Source of the DNA: Chamaea fasciata
Lineage: Eukaryota > Chordata > Aves > Passeriformes > Sylviidae
Length of the DNA: 64,000 bases
Reading direction: 5' to 3'
NCBI GenBank assembly: GCA_029207755.1
Contig: JARCOQ010000002.1
Span: 41,116,244 to 41,180,243, forward strand
Numbering within the stretch: position 1 is the stretch's first letter; every line of letters begins with the position of its first letter. Both the position numbers and the translations under genes were made by a program. Below the pieces are notes generated by a model, which did no database searches, was not told the DNA's origin, and saw only the letters and a list, made by a program, of their open reading frames with translations. Shown piece by piece: positions 47,201 to 59,459 of this stretch.

Positions 47201-48539
47201 CTGCACTCCATGATTTACACATCTGTTACACTACTGAGCAAAGGGGCAGATATTAAAAATTCATCAATTTGCATCAATCTGAATTTAGTCGCATAAAATA
47301 AAGTAAGAGGGTGCAGGTATACTGCTTTGATTCACACAGACATCAAGTTTTTCAATGTCTTCAGGATTTCTGACTCTTTTTTGCATACATGCTGCAAAGG
47401 AGAATTTGTCCACCATTAATACCTTAACTTTTACTCTTACCTTTTTATAGTGAAGGAACAGTGGGGGAAAGAAAATGCAGTAGGAAAAATTAATCTGTGG
47501 TAAAGCAGTGGTTCATCAGAGCTGAGAAGAAATTAAATATTTTCTGCATGTGAGAGACTTTAGCATACTTCTTTACTTATGTTCCACATAATACCAATTG
47601 TCCCCTCTTTTACTCTCTCACCAATATTATTACTCAAAAACACATGGAATTTTATTTCAGTCTTTCTATCACAATTACAAATTTTGGTGCCAGCACACAG
47701 ATGCTTTCTCTCACTCAGAAAAATCTCCCCAAAGTTTTCTGAGCACACTTGCACATTTATCAATTCTTTTTTCACTGTTCTTCTTAGAGTTCATGGTTTC
47801 ATGAGGACTCTGTGGGCAGAGCTCTGGAGTGCTCAGCGAAGAGTCAGGATTGAATTTTTAGGGAGAGAAGTAAAAAGGAAGTCAGCCGCCCATCAATGGT
47901 GAATTTTGGTTTGGTTTCCAGAAGAAGGTAAAATGTTTGCCAGTCCAGGGTATCTCAGCTGGTCTATATGGATGCAAGACATAGGAAATGCATTTTCTGT
48001 TAAGAAAACCTGCAGGCAGAGAAGGACTGAAATGCACTTTTTTATAGTGTGTGTGGATTTAATGCTATTTCTTCTGTAGTATCATTTATGTGATAAATTA
48101 TTTCCTTACTAAAATATGCACAGAAGGTATCGCAGGCCAGAATTTTAAGGACCTTGTTTGTTTCCCAAATTTAGCTTGTAAGAAGCATGAAACAAAATAA
48201 ATTTACAATTTCAGGTACTAGTTTGCACTGTACAGAGTAGCTAAAAATCTTTACATTAAAAATAAACAACCAAGAAGGGCTGAGTCTACATTATAATCTG
48301 ATTAAATGTTAGGATTATAAAAGAAAAGAGAAGATAAAAGAGCAGTGCTTTTTTCTCTGCACAATTTCTGCATCAGCAGTGTCTAAATCTCCTTGAGCTT
48401 TGTAGATTTTACATTAAGGCTGAGCATTTATTTGAGTCAAAAAGATGAGAATCAGATGCTGCTGTGGAACTAGGTTAAGGTTTCCAACCACATTGCAGAG
48501 GTGAGAGCTCTGATGAGCTTTGGTGTCTTTCATGCCACG
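44215..48539. other. Unassigned non-coding DNA
   Basis: No gene or mobile element is recognised with confidence. Open frames reach about 107 codons (47,579-47,902) without features. A 102-bp segment flanked by GTTTAAAC is listed separately. Confidence 0.5.
46597..46714. other. 102-bp segment flanked by two GTTTAAAC octamers
   Basis: The palindromic octamer GTTTAAAC is present at 46,597-46,604 and 46,707-46,714. The segment between them starts TGTCCTGGTTTTATAT. It contains an inverted repeat, TATGGATT-AC-AATCCATA (46,624-46,641), with GGATTA cores like K50 homeodomain sites. The octamers fit the loose nTnnnnAn pattern of hAT target duplications, but the segment ends are not inverted repeats of each other. 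Confidence 0.15.
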
Positions 48540-49010
48540 ATATAGGAAAGATATAAAACTATTAGAAAGCATTTATAAGAAGGCTGCAAAGAAGCCTCTA
48601 GGTGAAGGACTTAGAGGAGAAGCCATACAAGGAGTGGCTGAGGTCACTTGGTCTGTTCAGCCTGGAGAAGAGACTGAGGGGACACCTCATTGCAGCCTGC
48701 AGCTTGCTCATCAGGGGAAACAGAGGGGCAGACACTGATGTCTGTGGTGACCTGTGACAGGACCTGAGGGAATGGCCTGAAACTGTGTCAGGGGAGGTTT
48801 CGTTGGATATTGGGAAGGGCTCTTCACACAGATAGTGGTTGGGCACCGGAACAGGCTCCCCAGGGAAGTGGTTACAGCACCAACCCGGCAGAGTTCAAGT
48901 ATTTGAACCACACAGACACATGGTGTGACTCTTGCTGATGTCCTGTGCAGGGCCAGGAGCTGGACTTTGATTATCCTTGTGTGTCCCTCTCAGCTGAGGG
49001 GATTCTGCCA
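48540..49010 (+). mobile_element. CR1 LINE 3' end
   Basis: The + strand follows the CR1 3' UTR: 'AAAGATATAAAACTATTAGAA', 'GAGGAGAAGCCATACAAGGA', 'GGTCACTTGGTCTGTTCAGC', 'CTGGAGAAGAGACTGAGGGG', 'GGCACCGGAACAGGCTCCCC', 'CAGGGAAGTGGTTACAGCAC', 'GACACATGGTGTGACTCTTG' and 'CAGGGCCAGGAGCTGGACTT'. It ends in a decayed form of the terminal ATTCTGTGATT repeats near 49,000-49,020. It is of the same subgroup as the copy at 27.8 kb, but longer and more diverged. It is 5'-truncated, with no coding capacity. Confidence 0.93.
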
Positions 49011-49560
49011 TTCATTTGGTTATGTGACACCAATTGTGTCATGCTGGACAGTTCTGGTGGCTGGAAGGGAAAGAATTGTATCCAGTTGCCCTTCTACATT
49101 GGTACCATGGTAAAGCCATGGCCATGTTGAATGCATCAGTAATATTGCACAGGGACAGAGCCAGAGAGACAATCGTTTGTCACACAATGCTACAGCCACA
49201 GAAAGTAAGGCTGTGCTCTCTGCTGCTTGTCCACTGAGGGAATTCAGTTTTCTTCCACTCCACTGCCTTCACAGAGCCTAATGAGCCCAGGAGATCTCCA
49301 ACATGCCACCCAGCTGGAGGCACAGACCTCTGGGTCCTGCAGGGATTGAAACCATTAACCCCTGAGCAGTGGTACCAGGATGAGCCTGCAGGTAGAGAGG
49401 ACAAGAAGCTGGGAAGGAGAAGGGCCAGTCGTCACTCTTCTACAACTCTGCTAAACTTTGCAGAGTTTCCTCTTTAACAGTGGTCTGGGTGACTCCTATT
49501 TTGCCTGGTGTTTTTGCTCTGCTGTCAGAGCTGATGTCCAGTGTGCTACATGCGATTAGT
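49011..49560. other. GC-richer unassigned block next to CR1
   Basis: About 550 bp directly 3' of the CR1 copy is GC-richer than the general background, with words such as CAGGGATTGAAACCATTAACC and GAGCAGTGGTACCAGGATGA. I could not place it in a repeat family. Open frames on both strands are below 80 codons. It may be an old, unrecognised repeat into which CR1 inserted. Confidence 0.4.
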
Positions 49561-52500
49561 GTGAGACATTACATATAGGCCAGTTGTGCAGGAACCTGGA
49601 CAAAGGCATCAAGTGACACCAGGCATGAGGGCACTGTGTGCCAGCTGGATCACCAGCTGACTGGTACACTTCATTTAGCCTTGCCTTGGCTGTTTTCATG
49701 TATGATAGTGGCCAAGTTAAGGAAAAGGGCTGGATTGGATGGAGAACCTTGTGAGATTTTGAAATGTGTTTCCTGCACATATAGTTTGTGACTTGTAATA
49801 TAACATTAATGAAAGTATGCATGAGAGTTTTGGGAGATTGTTGTTGATTTGTTTTTGTTGTTGTTGTTTTTAATAAAGCAGTCTATTCAGAGTAATTATT
49901 AGCTGCTCTCATTTCTGCGAAAACCAGGTTCAAGCAACGACTGTTCCAAGACAAGAGCAGTATCTCAGAAATATATTCTTTCCTAGGAGTGCTATCCTGG
50001 CAAATCTGGGAAAATTATTCCTGTTTCACCTGGAAAAATAGTGTAATGTGGGTAAACTACCCAAATTGGCCAGATGGTTTTAGATAAGAGGGAAGAAAAC
50101 AGAATATTCACAAACATCCCATGATTAAATATCATCTCCATTTTTTTCCCACAGTCTCACAAATAGAGAATCGATGTGGGATGTGGGAGGTACCCATAGA
50201 ATTCAATCCTTTTCTGGGAAGGATTTCACCCACATTAGGACTCCAATCAAATTTTTGTAAAATATTCTGAATTACAAATATGTTCTTCATAAGGATATTT
50301 TGTTTTATAGAAATAATTAATCATGGCAGGAAGAATTAGAACAGAGGTTTTTCACCCTCTGGTAGTATCTGCATGTCTTGCTTTCTGTCCTGTTATCTAA
50401 ACCATAATATCCTTAATTTGCTATTCTCCTCACTTCCCTGCTCCCTATTCACAATAGACCTTGGACTGGTGGACTACAGGAGCACTGTTACTTTTGGCCA
50501 GAAATATCTTCCCTGGAGGAGGACAGTTTTGTAAAACTCCTCTTAGAGCATCCCTAGGAAAACATAAGAAGACATTTCATTTGTAACTAAGCTCCCACTT
50601 GGTAGATACTTCTATCTACTCTTTTCAGTTATGTGCTGAAAACAACTCATGGAGTGCAAATAGTGTCTGTGTGTGCCCACGTGAAATACATCAGGGGTGT
50701 CATCTCAAAGATGCAATTTTATTAGCTGAAATATCTGGAGTACTTGTTCACAAACTTGACTACCAGTAAGTGTCTAGATAATCACACTCTTGAGTACATC
50801 GAGCACCTATGTATAGAGTAGGCACCACCATCACATTGTTAAGACTTCCATTATCATGAGTGAAATGGAAACACAATGCCTGGATGTCCTTTCTACTTTG
50901 CATTTTTAAGGACAATTACGATGCTGTGATCCCATTCCAGCAGGGACAATATAGCTCTATTAAGATTTCTGGGTCAGGTCCTACTCATCCATAACGTATA
51001 CTCTTATCTTACTTAAAAAGGCTTTGATTTTGCACAGATTAACTTAGAACCAGGTGAGAAGTTAATTGAGTTTGCTTTGTTAAAGTTTCACTTACTCAGT
51101 TCCATGAACCACAGTCATAGAAGTTTTTTCTCCCTCTGCACTTCATTTTATTTATCTAAAGTTCCTAAACCAAGGAAAACAAACTTTACATTGGTTTCTA
51201 ATCAATATTTTCTTTGCATGCCTGCAACCAACAGCACAGGGTGACAATGTCATATTCAAGATAAATGGGATTTGGAAATGCACTTTTCCTGTATAATTGA
51301 AAACAGAGCTACACATTAAAAAAGCATTTATTTTTCGATGTTCTCTTGTACAGGGGAAATTGTCTGGCAAAATGAGTCTAGGTTTGTGCTTCAGAGAGGC
51401 AAGAACCTTTCTGATCTCTCCCTATATATGGTCCCCTTCCACCATGCTCTCTAGAAGAATAATTGATTACAATTTTCAAGTTCTCCCAAAACAGAAAGTC
51501 CATCACTTCTTCTTTTCGTTTTTTTAATGTGATCAAAACCCATTATTTTAAAAATAATCTTTGACAAATGGTTAGAAAAAACTATTTCCAGAAATTGATT
51601 TTGATAATCTTTTCTATTGCAAACATTCATGACAGAAAACAGACTTAAAGAATGTTTTCCATTCCTCTTTTTTACTATTTTAAGCATTAATCTTTTAGAA
51701 CTGTTGCACTGTTCATCTGTACCACCTGCCTTTAAAATTGTATTTTATACTATCTATGTTTTAGGGTAATAATAATGTAATGATTTCTTGAAAAGAAGTA
51801 TTCTATTAATTTTATAAATCTTTTTTTCAGGAGAATATGAACAACAAAATGTAATGTGCCTTGTAGAGTGGCTGTATGACCCGTATTCTAATCATGTCAT
51901 TGTGTTTCCTGTTCCCTGAATGCATCCTTTGAACAGGTGAAGGCTGTAGACTGCATGCTGGAGGATTGTGGTTCTTTCAAGGAGAGTGCTGGCAACTGCA
52001 CAGAAAGGAAATGTTGTTACACAACCATTTTCAACCTTTCCCTTTCATTCATTGTATAAACTTTACCTCCAACACTCAGCTTACACCTCTTATCATGCTA
52101 GACCACAGCAAAGGGAGAAGGTGGTAGCTGAAGATCAAATCAGATAAAGAAAGAAGCAATTGCTTGGGTTAAAGAATCAGAGCCTCTGATTCTCTGCCTG
52201 CTGCCTTGGCTGAGCATCTTTTTTCTCTGTTCATCGTTCAGCTTAGAATCCTATTTATCTCGCACAGTTTCCTAAAGTCCACAAAATGGCAAAAATAATT
52301 TAAAAACTGTTTGGATTTTTGCAAAGAGCTGTGCTTGAGATTACTGTTGACGACTGCTCAGATGCTTGACATGTTATATTATGATGGTGAGCATCTCCCT
52401 AAGTCCGCAATTATTCAAAATTAGTTTCTAGTCTTTGGTTTTAATAAATTGATAATTACAGTCCTTTCTTGATGCTAATAAGTAAATTAGCTGTAAACAT

Positions 52501-55500
52501 TTCTAGAAAAAATTTTAGAACTGGAGTATCCTAAATCTCTATCTCCATTTTAAAATTATCTGATAGTTGTCCAAGACGTTACAGCCTACAGCAACAGTTC
52601 AGACCATTGCAATTTTGTCACTTCATGTTGAGTAAGAAATTCCATTTTCATCACCTGCTTCATGAGAATCACTGAAGAGGCTTATCAGGAATAAATTAGC
52701 ATATTCTTAGGACCTCATATTTGAAATGAACATAAATCTACTGATCCTTGACTGGTGAAAAAGCATTTACTGCATGAAAAAAAAGGTGACATTTAAAAGA
52801 GCAAGCCCATTTTTCTAGTCTCTGTAGCTCCTCCTGAAAGATGATTTTGAAGTAAGCCAAGTAAACAGCAATGACATGAGCTTGTAGGTGTACCTGCTCT
52901 AATCAGACAGTAGAGAAAATGTAATTTAACCACACCCCATTGGTTCTGCCAACATTCTTGCAGTGAGTCTAAAAAAAAGGGCTTTTTAGTCTTATGTTCC
53001 TTGTAGCGTCATAAAGTTTCTAGGGCTCTTAAAGAAACAAACAAATCTTCATTTCTGCTGCTGTTAAGGAAAAATTCTCCCAATTCCTTTTGTTAGTGTA
53101 TTATCTTCTCCTTTATTACATTCTCCAGATCCTCTTGTATGAGCTCTTCCTTACAGTAAAACCTCAGATTGTATGTATGAAGAAGTTTATGATCATTCTC
53201 ATTCAGTTTTATTCTGGCCTTGTATGACCCATTTTCAGTACAGAGCTCGGCTTTGAAATTTAAATAGTACTTCAAATTCAACCACTGCGCCACACTTTCA
53301 TTTTGCTGTTAATATCCTACAGAGAGTGTCACTCCCCTATTAGAGCTTGAGTAATTTTAAGTTGTTCCCTCAGATGCAATAACATTGGACAAGGCAGAAA
53401 TACAGTTTGATTGACAAAGAGATGTTTTAGCTGGAAAAGTCCTGAATGTAAACTTGACAAATGAAGAAGCATAGCATGGAGATCACAGGAGGAAAACAAC
53501 TAGGGAACAGCATGAGATTTTTTACAAAATTGCTTTTCTGGTAAAGTCACGTTTCAAGCTGAATGATTAGCACTTACTCAGCAGATCACCATGCACTGAC
53601 CTTGGTAGTATCACCAGGGTCAGATTTGCATACATATTCACATGGGTGAATAATTCTCAAATTTTCCATTACATTAGACACAAACAGTTTTGGGGGTTTT
53701 TTCTCTATCATGCATGAATGTCTTCTTCATATCCCTTTTGAAATGAAGAAAGTGGGTTCATGCTTAGAATAACTTAGCACCCTGGTGCACTTTCTCCTTA
53801 CAACTGTTTCCCTGAATAGCCCTCTTTCATATTAAACTTGTTTTTTTTGTAAAGTGGTCTCCCCTTCTTCTACAGTCTTAAAGTAATGGCAAAATACTGA
53901 TCATCTATGCTTGGGATGTGGTACCACTCGCTTTCAGATCACTGTCACTGGCTGATTCTATGCAATAGCTTGATATATCCTATCATATTATCAGGTATTA
54001 CCTATTAATGCTAATAGTTTTCCCAGAGCAATTGTGGAGAAATGGCAGGATTCTTTCTGCAAAAATAAGGTGGGAGATAGGAAATAAGCTCTCTTCTTCT
54101 CAGACTTGTCACTTAGCAACACATGGAGATACCATATTCCATAGCAAGTGGAATATTCTATACACAGAACTCCTAATGCCTTCTCTAAGTTTTTGTTTTC
54201 AAGGTGTCTTACCTCTTTAACATAGCCATATACTACAGCTGCACAGAAGATAAAGTCCTGTGTCCTCAAGGGTTTTTAAATTTTAAGATATGGATTTACT
54301 TCAGATCTAAATGAAACATAATCATCAGCAAATTATTTATGTAGAAAAAAACGTTATATTACAGTATTTTTATTTTTAATTTTATAGTAGTGTTCCTAGC
54401 CCACAAAATATCAATCTGCAGATAAATCTTCATGGGATTTTAGTTTATCAGGTAGCTGGCTCAGAACACAGAGCATGCAACAGAAAAGTTTCCAAAGAGT
54501 TAATCACATAGATTTAAATAATACAGGAACTGCTGTTATCTATGGCTAATAAAATCCTTCAACTGTGGCTAGCCTTCCAGTACAGCAGAAACCTAAGAAA
54601 TACTTTGAATATTTGGAACTGTGTGAGTTTTTTTGCAACACTGAAAACAAGAATATCTGAGAAAATATCTTCATTAATTTTTTTATATTAGAAGCTACAA
54701 TATTTCTTAAGGCAAAATCAGTTTTTTGGGCAGTAAATTCACTGTAGTCATCTTTAGAAGTAGGTTGTAGTTTTCAGCGTATTATGTACGTCCACATAGC
54801 AAAAATATTTTTCCTGCATCATTTCAACTTGCTGAGTGTGTGATTCTGAATCTTCCCTGCCTTTGTCATTTTCGTAGGTTATGCTTTAACCTACATCTGT
54901 AATGTTTGCACAGCACGAACAGTGCCTACTGTAGCTTGACTTATCACATTCACTTCCACCATTGTCAATTCAATTGGACAAGAAATGGCTTACAGCCTTT
55001 TGGAAGGTCACACATGACTCTAGGAGGAATTTCTTACCTATGTGAGAAATGTGTTTTTTCTATAATTTGGTTCATATAATTCCATCTGATGCTGTGAGAT
55101 TTAGGTATGCCGGTGACACCTCAGTGCAGCTACATGCTGTATTCTTCACACCACCTATTCTATATTTATAGCTGAAACCTTTAGTTTATGAAAAACATTT
55201 GTAATACTCTCATGCAGTCATGTAGTTATCATCTGCTAAGAGAAAAGGAGCAATCTAGGCAAACTCTTTCAAGTAAGCCAAATTCTCATGCTTCAAGAAA
55301 AGATAAACCTTGTCATTCCAGCGGTTGTTTTTAAACTATTGACTCCAAGGATAAAATGTATTCAAGGCTTTTATGAGCTTTAAAAAAAAGTGTGTGGGAG
55401 GGATCAAGAGAAGGAGGTCATCCTCGTTACCAAGTTATGGACATGAGAGGGATCTACAGTCCCAGAACAATACACCTCTGTGTGGATGCAATGTTCCTGT

Positions 55501-55679
55501 CCTATGGAGATGGTATCACGGCCACCTATAGCAGCACAGATCAAAGCTGGTGAATGTGTCCTTGAGTGTTTCATTTTCTTTATTGATAGAACATCTCATC
55601 AGTATTGCCTATGGTCTGGGAGAAACACAGTGATAGCAGCAAGAGATTTGTTGTCAGAAAGAGTAAGGATAAAAGATCG
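49561..55679. other. Unassigned non-coding DNA
   Basis: About 6 kb with no recognised gene or mobile element; all open frames are under 95 codons. A GTT-rich repeat lies at 49,839-49,873. The 52,240-52,510 part is AT-rich, with homeodomain-like (TAATTA, AATTAG) and forkhead-like (TGTAAACA) words, and could be a conserved non-coding element, which the sequence alone cannot show. Confidence 0.45.
49839..49873. repeat. Imperfect (GTT)n repeat
   Basis: TTGTTGTTGATTTGTTTTTG continues into TTGTTGTTG and ends in T5. Confidence 0.9.
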
Positions 55680-55766
55680 AAAAAACCAAACCAAACCAAA
55701 TCAAACCACCACCAACAATAACAACAAAGAACAAAACCAAAACCAGCCAACCAAACAAAAACCCTA
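55680..55766. repeat. A/C-only imperfect (CAAAC)-type tract
   Basis: CAAACCAAACCAAATCAAACCACC and similar units, with almost no G or T for about 85 bp. Confidence 0.9.
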
Positions 55767-55863
55767 AAAGAGGTATTCAAGCCAACAGTTGGAGTAATGG
55801 GGTCATGTTCTGATTTGCCTTTTGATGATTAAAATCTAGCCTTTTTAACTAAGAGTTTTGTAG

Positions 55864-56329
55864 GTACCTGTAGTGGTTTGAAAGCACAACAAATGAGAGG
55901 CTCCAAGTCAGAGATACAATTTAATAGGAAAAAAGGAAAGAAAGTAAAATAAAATAGATGCAATAATACAAAAGACCACTGACAGAGTCAGAATACAACC
56001 TGAGCGGAATGATGGAAGCAGTCCAGATGAGGTGGTCTTCCTGAAGCAGTGATCCTGTAGAAAGGTCTGGTAGCTCGGGTCCTCTGGGAATCCAGTGGGT
56101 AAGCACCCCTCTGGTGTTCAAAGTCTCAGCTTATATCCAGGCTGGAATGCTTGGTTCCTCCCTCTGGGTGGAGCATCTCACAATGGGATGGTGAGTCATG
56201 TGGCAAAGGTGCTGATGGGCCCATTAACAGAAGATAAGCCAGAGTGGAGGAGGCAGGGAGCACTGCCTCACCTGGTTTCAACAGTTCATGAAGATGGTGA
56301 TAGAATATACTTCAACCCAGGACAGTACC
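55864..56329 (-). mobile_element. Solo LTR of an ERVL-like endogenous retrovirus, with GTACC target duplications
   Basis: The LTR proper spans 55,869-56,324 (456 bp). On the minus strand it starts TGTCCTGGGTTGAAG and ends CCACTACA, so it has the TG...CA ends of an LTR. Exact GTACC copies lie at 55,864-55,868 and 56,325-56,329. A 5-bp duplication fits class III/ERVL integrases. Minus-strand promoter-like ATATAA (+ 56,131-56,136) sits after 'TCCCATTGTGAGATGCTCCA', and an ATTAAA poly(A) signal (+ 55,920-55,925) lies before the end. These place U3, R and U5 in the expected order. The + strand blocks 'AGGCTCCAAGTCAGAG', 'CACTGACAGAGTCAGAAT' and 'GATCCTGTAGAAAGGTCTGG' are ones I associate with passerine ERVL LTRs. 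No internal viral sequence and no second LTR adjoin it, so the provirus was lost by recombination between its LTRs. It codes for nothing. Short open frames across it are spurious. Confidence 0.93.
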
Positions 56330-56649
56330 TTGAAGACTAGTGGGTTTCATTGCCTTTTAATTTGGACAACTGCACAAACCCTGAAGTGTTGTCAGGTTAG
56401 TGTGTCACCCTTGCTACAAACTGTACTTCATTCACCCTGTAGATATTTTGCTCCATGTTTACAAAGAAAAAGAGGGGGTGCAGAAGTTTATTTTAAATAT
56501 ATAGGATGCAGTGATCACTATATAATTCCATATTAAACTATTTTCTGTTGCATAAAAGATTCAAATAACTGTGAGGGTACACAACTCCATATTTTTAAAT
56601 GAATTATTTTAAAAAAATAAAATGTGCAAAAACACCCCACCTGGGCTAA
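56330..56649. other. Unassigned DNA between the solo LTR and the old CR1
   Basis: AT-rich, with no recognised element; it may be further decayed CR1 or unique flank. Confidence 0.4.
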
Positions 56650-57548
56650 ATATGTTGATTTATCCAAGTGAGGAAGTCCTGATTGACCTTAGGGCCACAA
56701 AGGAGCTAGACAATGTAATAGTTAAATCACTAGCAATTATGTTTGAGAATTGTGAAAAACTGAATACCAAACATTATTTATCCTTGAAAGGGAGAGTATG
56801 GAGGACATGGAAATTATAGCTCACGGCACTTAAATTTAATCCCTGCAACAAATCATTAGGCAATCAGTTTAAGTATCTAGACGGTAAGACAGTGATAAAA
56901 ACTATAGTTCCTCCAGAGTAAATTAAGCCAAATAAGCTTTGGAAAAGGTGGTAAATGTAAGATACTTTGACTTCGGTGCAATTCTTGGCACTGTCTCAAA
57001 TGGTATTCTGTGATTATGTGATTCTCAGAAGCATATTGAGAAAGTGAGGGGAAGATGATATCTTCATCAGATAGGTGTGCAATTGGCCAGAAAAAAATCA
57101 CAGATAACACATACTTATCAGCAACATTTCAAGGCATCTTAAAAGCTCTAGGGGGACTCTCTGGAGATCAGTTACATTTTATATTTTCTATAGTAACAGA
57201 AAATGGTATAAAGGTTTAATTTATGCTGTTTGCAGCTGATACCATGTGGGCATAAAAAAGGGCTAAGATCAAGATCAAAATGAGAACAAGAATTCAGCTT
57301 TTGAAATAGACCTGAAGTCATGAAATCAGAAAAGTTACAAAGGCTAATGGTTAACAAAAAAGAGTATGAGACGTATAGAGGTTCATAAAAGCAAATGTTC
57401 TTTTTGCCTCTACTTTTTTGGTATGGTCTGTGTAAACAAAATGAGGCAGCCAACGTGTCCTCTTTTTACCACTAGTGAAGTCTGACTTGGAACACTACAC
57501 CATATTGCCAAACTAGGAGAATATCTAAAAACAAGTAGAATGCTGGGG
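56650..57548 (+). mobile_element. Ancient CR1-like LINE fragment spanning the reverse transcriptase core
   Basis: The order of old CR1 reverse transcriptase DNA is visible on +. First comes 'GGACATGGAAATTATAGCTC' (the GxxxNYRPIS region) near 56,793-56,821. 'CAATCAGTTTAAGTATCTAGA' follows near 56,861. 'AATGTAAGATACTTTGACTTC' at about 56,953 is the D-V-I-Y-L-D-F region. 'GGCACTGTCTCAAATGGTATTCT' (F-D-T-V-S-H-x-I-L) follows. Then comes 'AGGTGTGCAATTGGCCAG' (the W-I-x-N-W-L region), and finally 'TTATGCTGTTTGCAGCTGATACCATG' near 57,218-57,243 (K-F-A-D-D-T). The last recognisable part, 'GAAGTCTGACTTGGAACACT', corresponds to the L-E-Y-C-V-Q region. Stops and indels are frequent. The copy is much older than the other CR1 pieces and ends at an A/C tract. 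Confidence 0.8.
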
Positions 57549-57553
57549 CATTT

Positions 57554-57722
57554 AAAAAAAAAAAAAAAAACAACAACAAACCCCCCCCCCCCAAAAAAAA
57601 AAAACCCCAAAAAACAAAAAAAACCCCACCAAACCCAAAAAAAACCCTCAAAACAACAACAACAACAAAAAGCAAACAAAAAAAGACCACAAAAAAACCC
57701 ACCAAACCCTGAAAAACCACAC
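57554..57722. repeat. A/C-only low-complexity tract with A17, C12 and A12 runs
   Basis: A17 (57,554-57,570), a CAACAACAAA link, C12 (57,581-57,592), then A12 and mixed AAAACCCC/CCACC/AAC units to about 57,720, with only isolated G or T. The minus strand is G/T-rich with GGGG runs. Frames through it (Phe/Gly/Val- or Lys/Pro-rich) are artefacts. Confidence 0.95.
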
Positions 57723-57778
57723 AGTCACTGCATGTGACCTGGATCTGCACAAAGCAGAGGGCAAATTTGGTAGATATG

Positions 57779-57812
57779 GTATGTATGTATGTATGTATGT
57801 ATATATGTATGA
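57779..57812. repeat. (TATG)n microsatellite
   Basis: About eight GTAT/TATG units with one TATATATG interruption. Confidence 0.95.
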
Positions 57813-59459
57813 TATGACAGTATGAGAAGCTTTGCTGGTCACTGTTGGATCACTGGATATTTTAGCCCTAACATTTAGGGCCACATTTGGGACACTATTA
57901 TCTTGAGCTCAGCACTCTGGAGGGGATGCTTGGTCTAAGGGAGGTCAACTTTCATTTTGATTGCTATGGGCTAGACCAAAGTTGTGCACAGTATAGTGAA
58001 CAGAGTAACAGCCAGGGTGGGGTGAAAAAGAGTGAGACCTGCATGTCATGATAGTTGGTATATCATAACATCAGCTGAATGATTCATTATTCTTGGTGGT
58101 CAAAGAAGCCATTTTCTGTTCAAAGGAGTGAACAAAAAAGGATATAAAATCCATTTCCAAAACTCAGGCCCTTATGTTTTTCAAAAGTTCTTAATTCCCA
58201 ATAAATTTGTTGTAAATAAGTTTTAATTGGAGTGAAGAAATTGAATAAATTTGTGGCATTTGGAATTTAAATATTTCAAATGAGGAATTAAGACACTGGA
58301 CAACTCTCTAAGATATGCATTTTTTTATTGTGCAAATTTTGAGGAAAGCAAAACCTTTTTTGTAAGTCTTGATGTAATTTTCATCTTTCCTTTGCCTTTG
58401 GTTCTTCAAAATCTCCCAAGCCAGAGTTGGTTTTTTTGTTGTGTTTTTAAGAGGCAATGTCAGCAAAGTTTTGATCAGTGATGATACATCATTCTCTGTT
58501 GTCTTAGACACACAAAAAATGACAAGTCACAGATGGAATTGAAATAATTGAATTTTCACCTATCTGGGAATTATTTAGCAGAAACATACTTATTCTTCCC
58601 TTTCTTATTCCTTCTGCCAGTTTATGATCTTCCCAATTTGATGTGCCTGCTCAGGTTCTACTTGTCTCCTCTTGGGTGATTTTACAGCATGGAGAGAAAA
58701 GAGGTTCCTCCTCACTCAGTGAAGTGGTGTCAGTGGTACATCTGGTCTCACCTCTCAGCTGTTTTAGAGGAGACTTCACTTGCAGTTTGCTTCTGGGTCT
58801 AATATGTTGGGGATCTCTTCTACAGTCCAGACACCCTCTGAACAGCAGCAAGGAAATACCCACTTCCAACCTAATAAATCTGCATTGGGTTCCTCTATGA
58901 GAAGCCCCAGTCTGTATCCTCCATTGCAGTCATGAATGAGACAGTTCCAGCCACAAAAAATATCATTACTTTGTTCCTGCAGCTTATCAAAATACCTCAG
59001 CAAGAACTGTTTCTAGCAGAAGCAGGTATATGTGTTTTGCTCGTATCTCATCACACCCTAAGCAGGAAATGTAAGCTTTACATTCCCAGTAGGAATATTA
59101 ATACTTCTCTGTTACATTTACTATGTAATATGCTACGTCAATTTAACAAAATAAAACACAATATGATAAACAGTTTAGAAGAATAATGAGCACAGACAAC
59201 ACTTCTCAGCTAATGGTTTTCGATATTATTCCTGGTATTCAGTGCAGGTTTTCTTAAGGGATTCTCAAGAATTTTGCTGTGAACGTTTCAATGAGACAAT
59301 TTTGTGCTTTCTTATGCAAATATTTAAAGTGCCAACAGCATGTGTAAGTTTTTCTAAGCTCTACATGAGGACTGAGAAATGATGCTGCAAATCTGTGGAG
59401 TGCTCCATATAATTTCACAATGACAACCACAGTAAAAACAATAGTGTGCAAAGGCGATG
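57813..59459. other. Unassigned non-coding DNA
   Basis: No gene or element recognised with confidence. Given the old CR1 pieces on both sides in the same orientation, parts may be CR1 too decayed to see. Open frames are at most about 85 codons. Confidence 0.45.

Noticed and set aside
49020..49830. Possible solo LTR after the CR1 copy
   Set aside because: No TG...CA ends with a matching target duplication and no TATA or poly(A) layout could be found.
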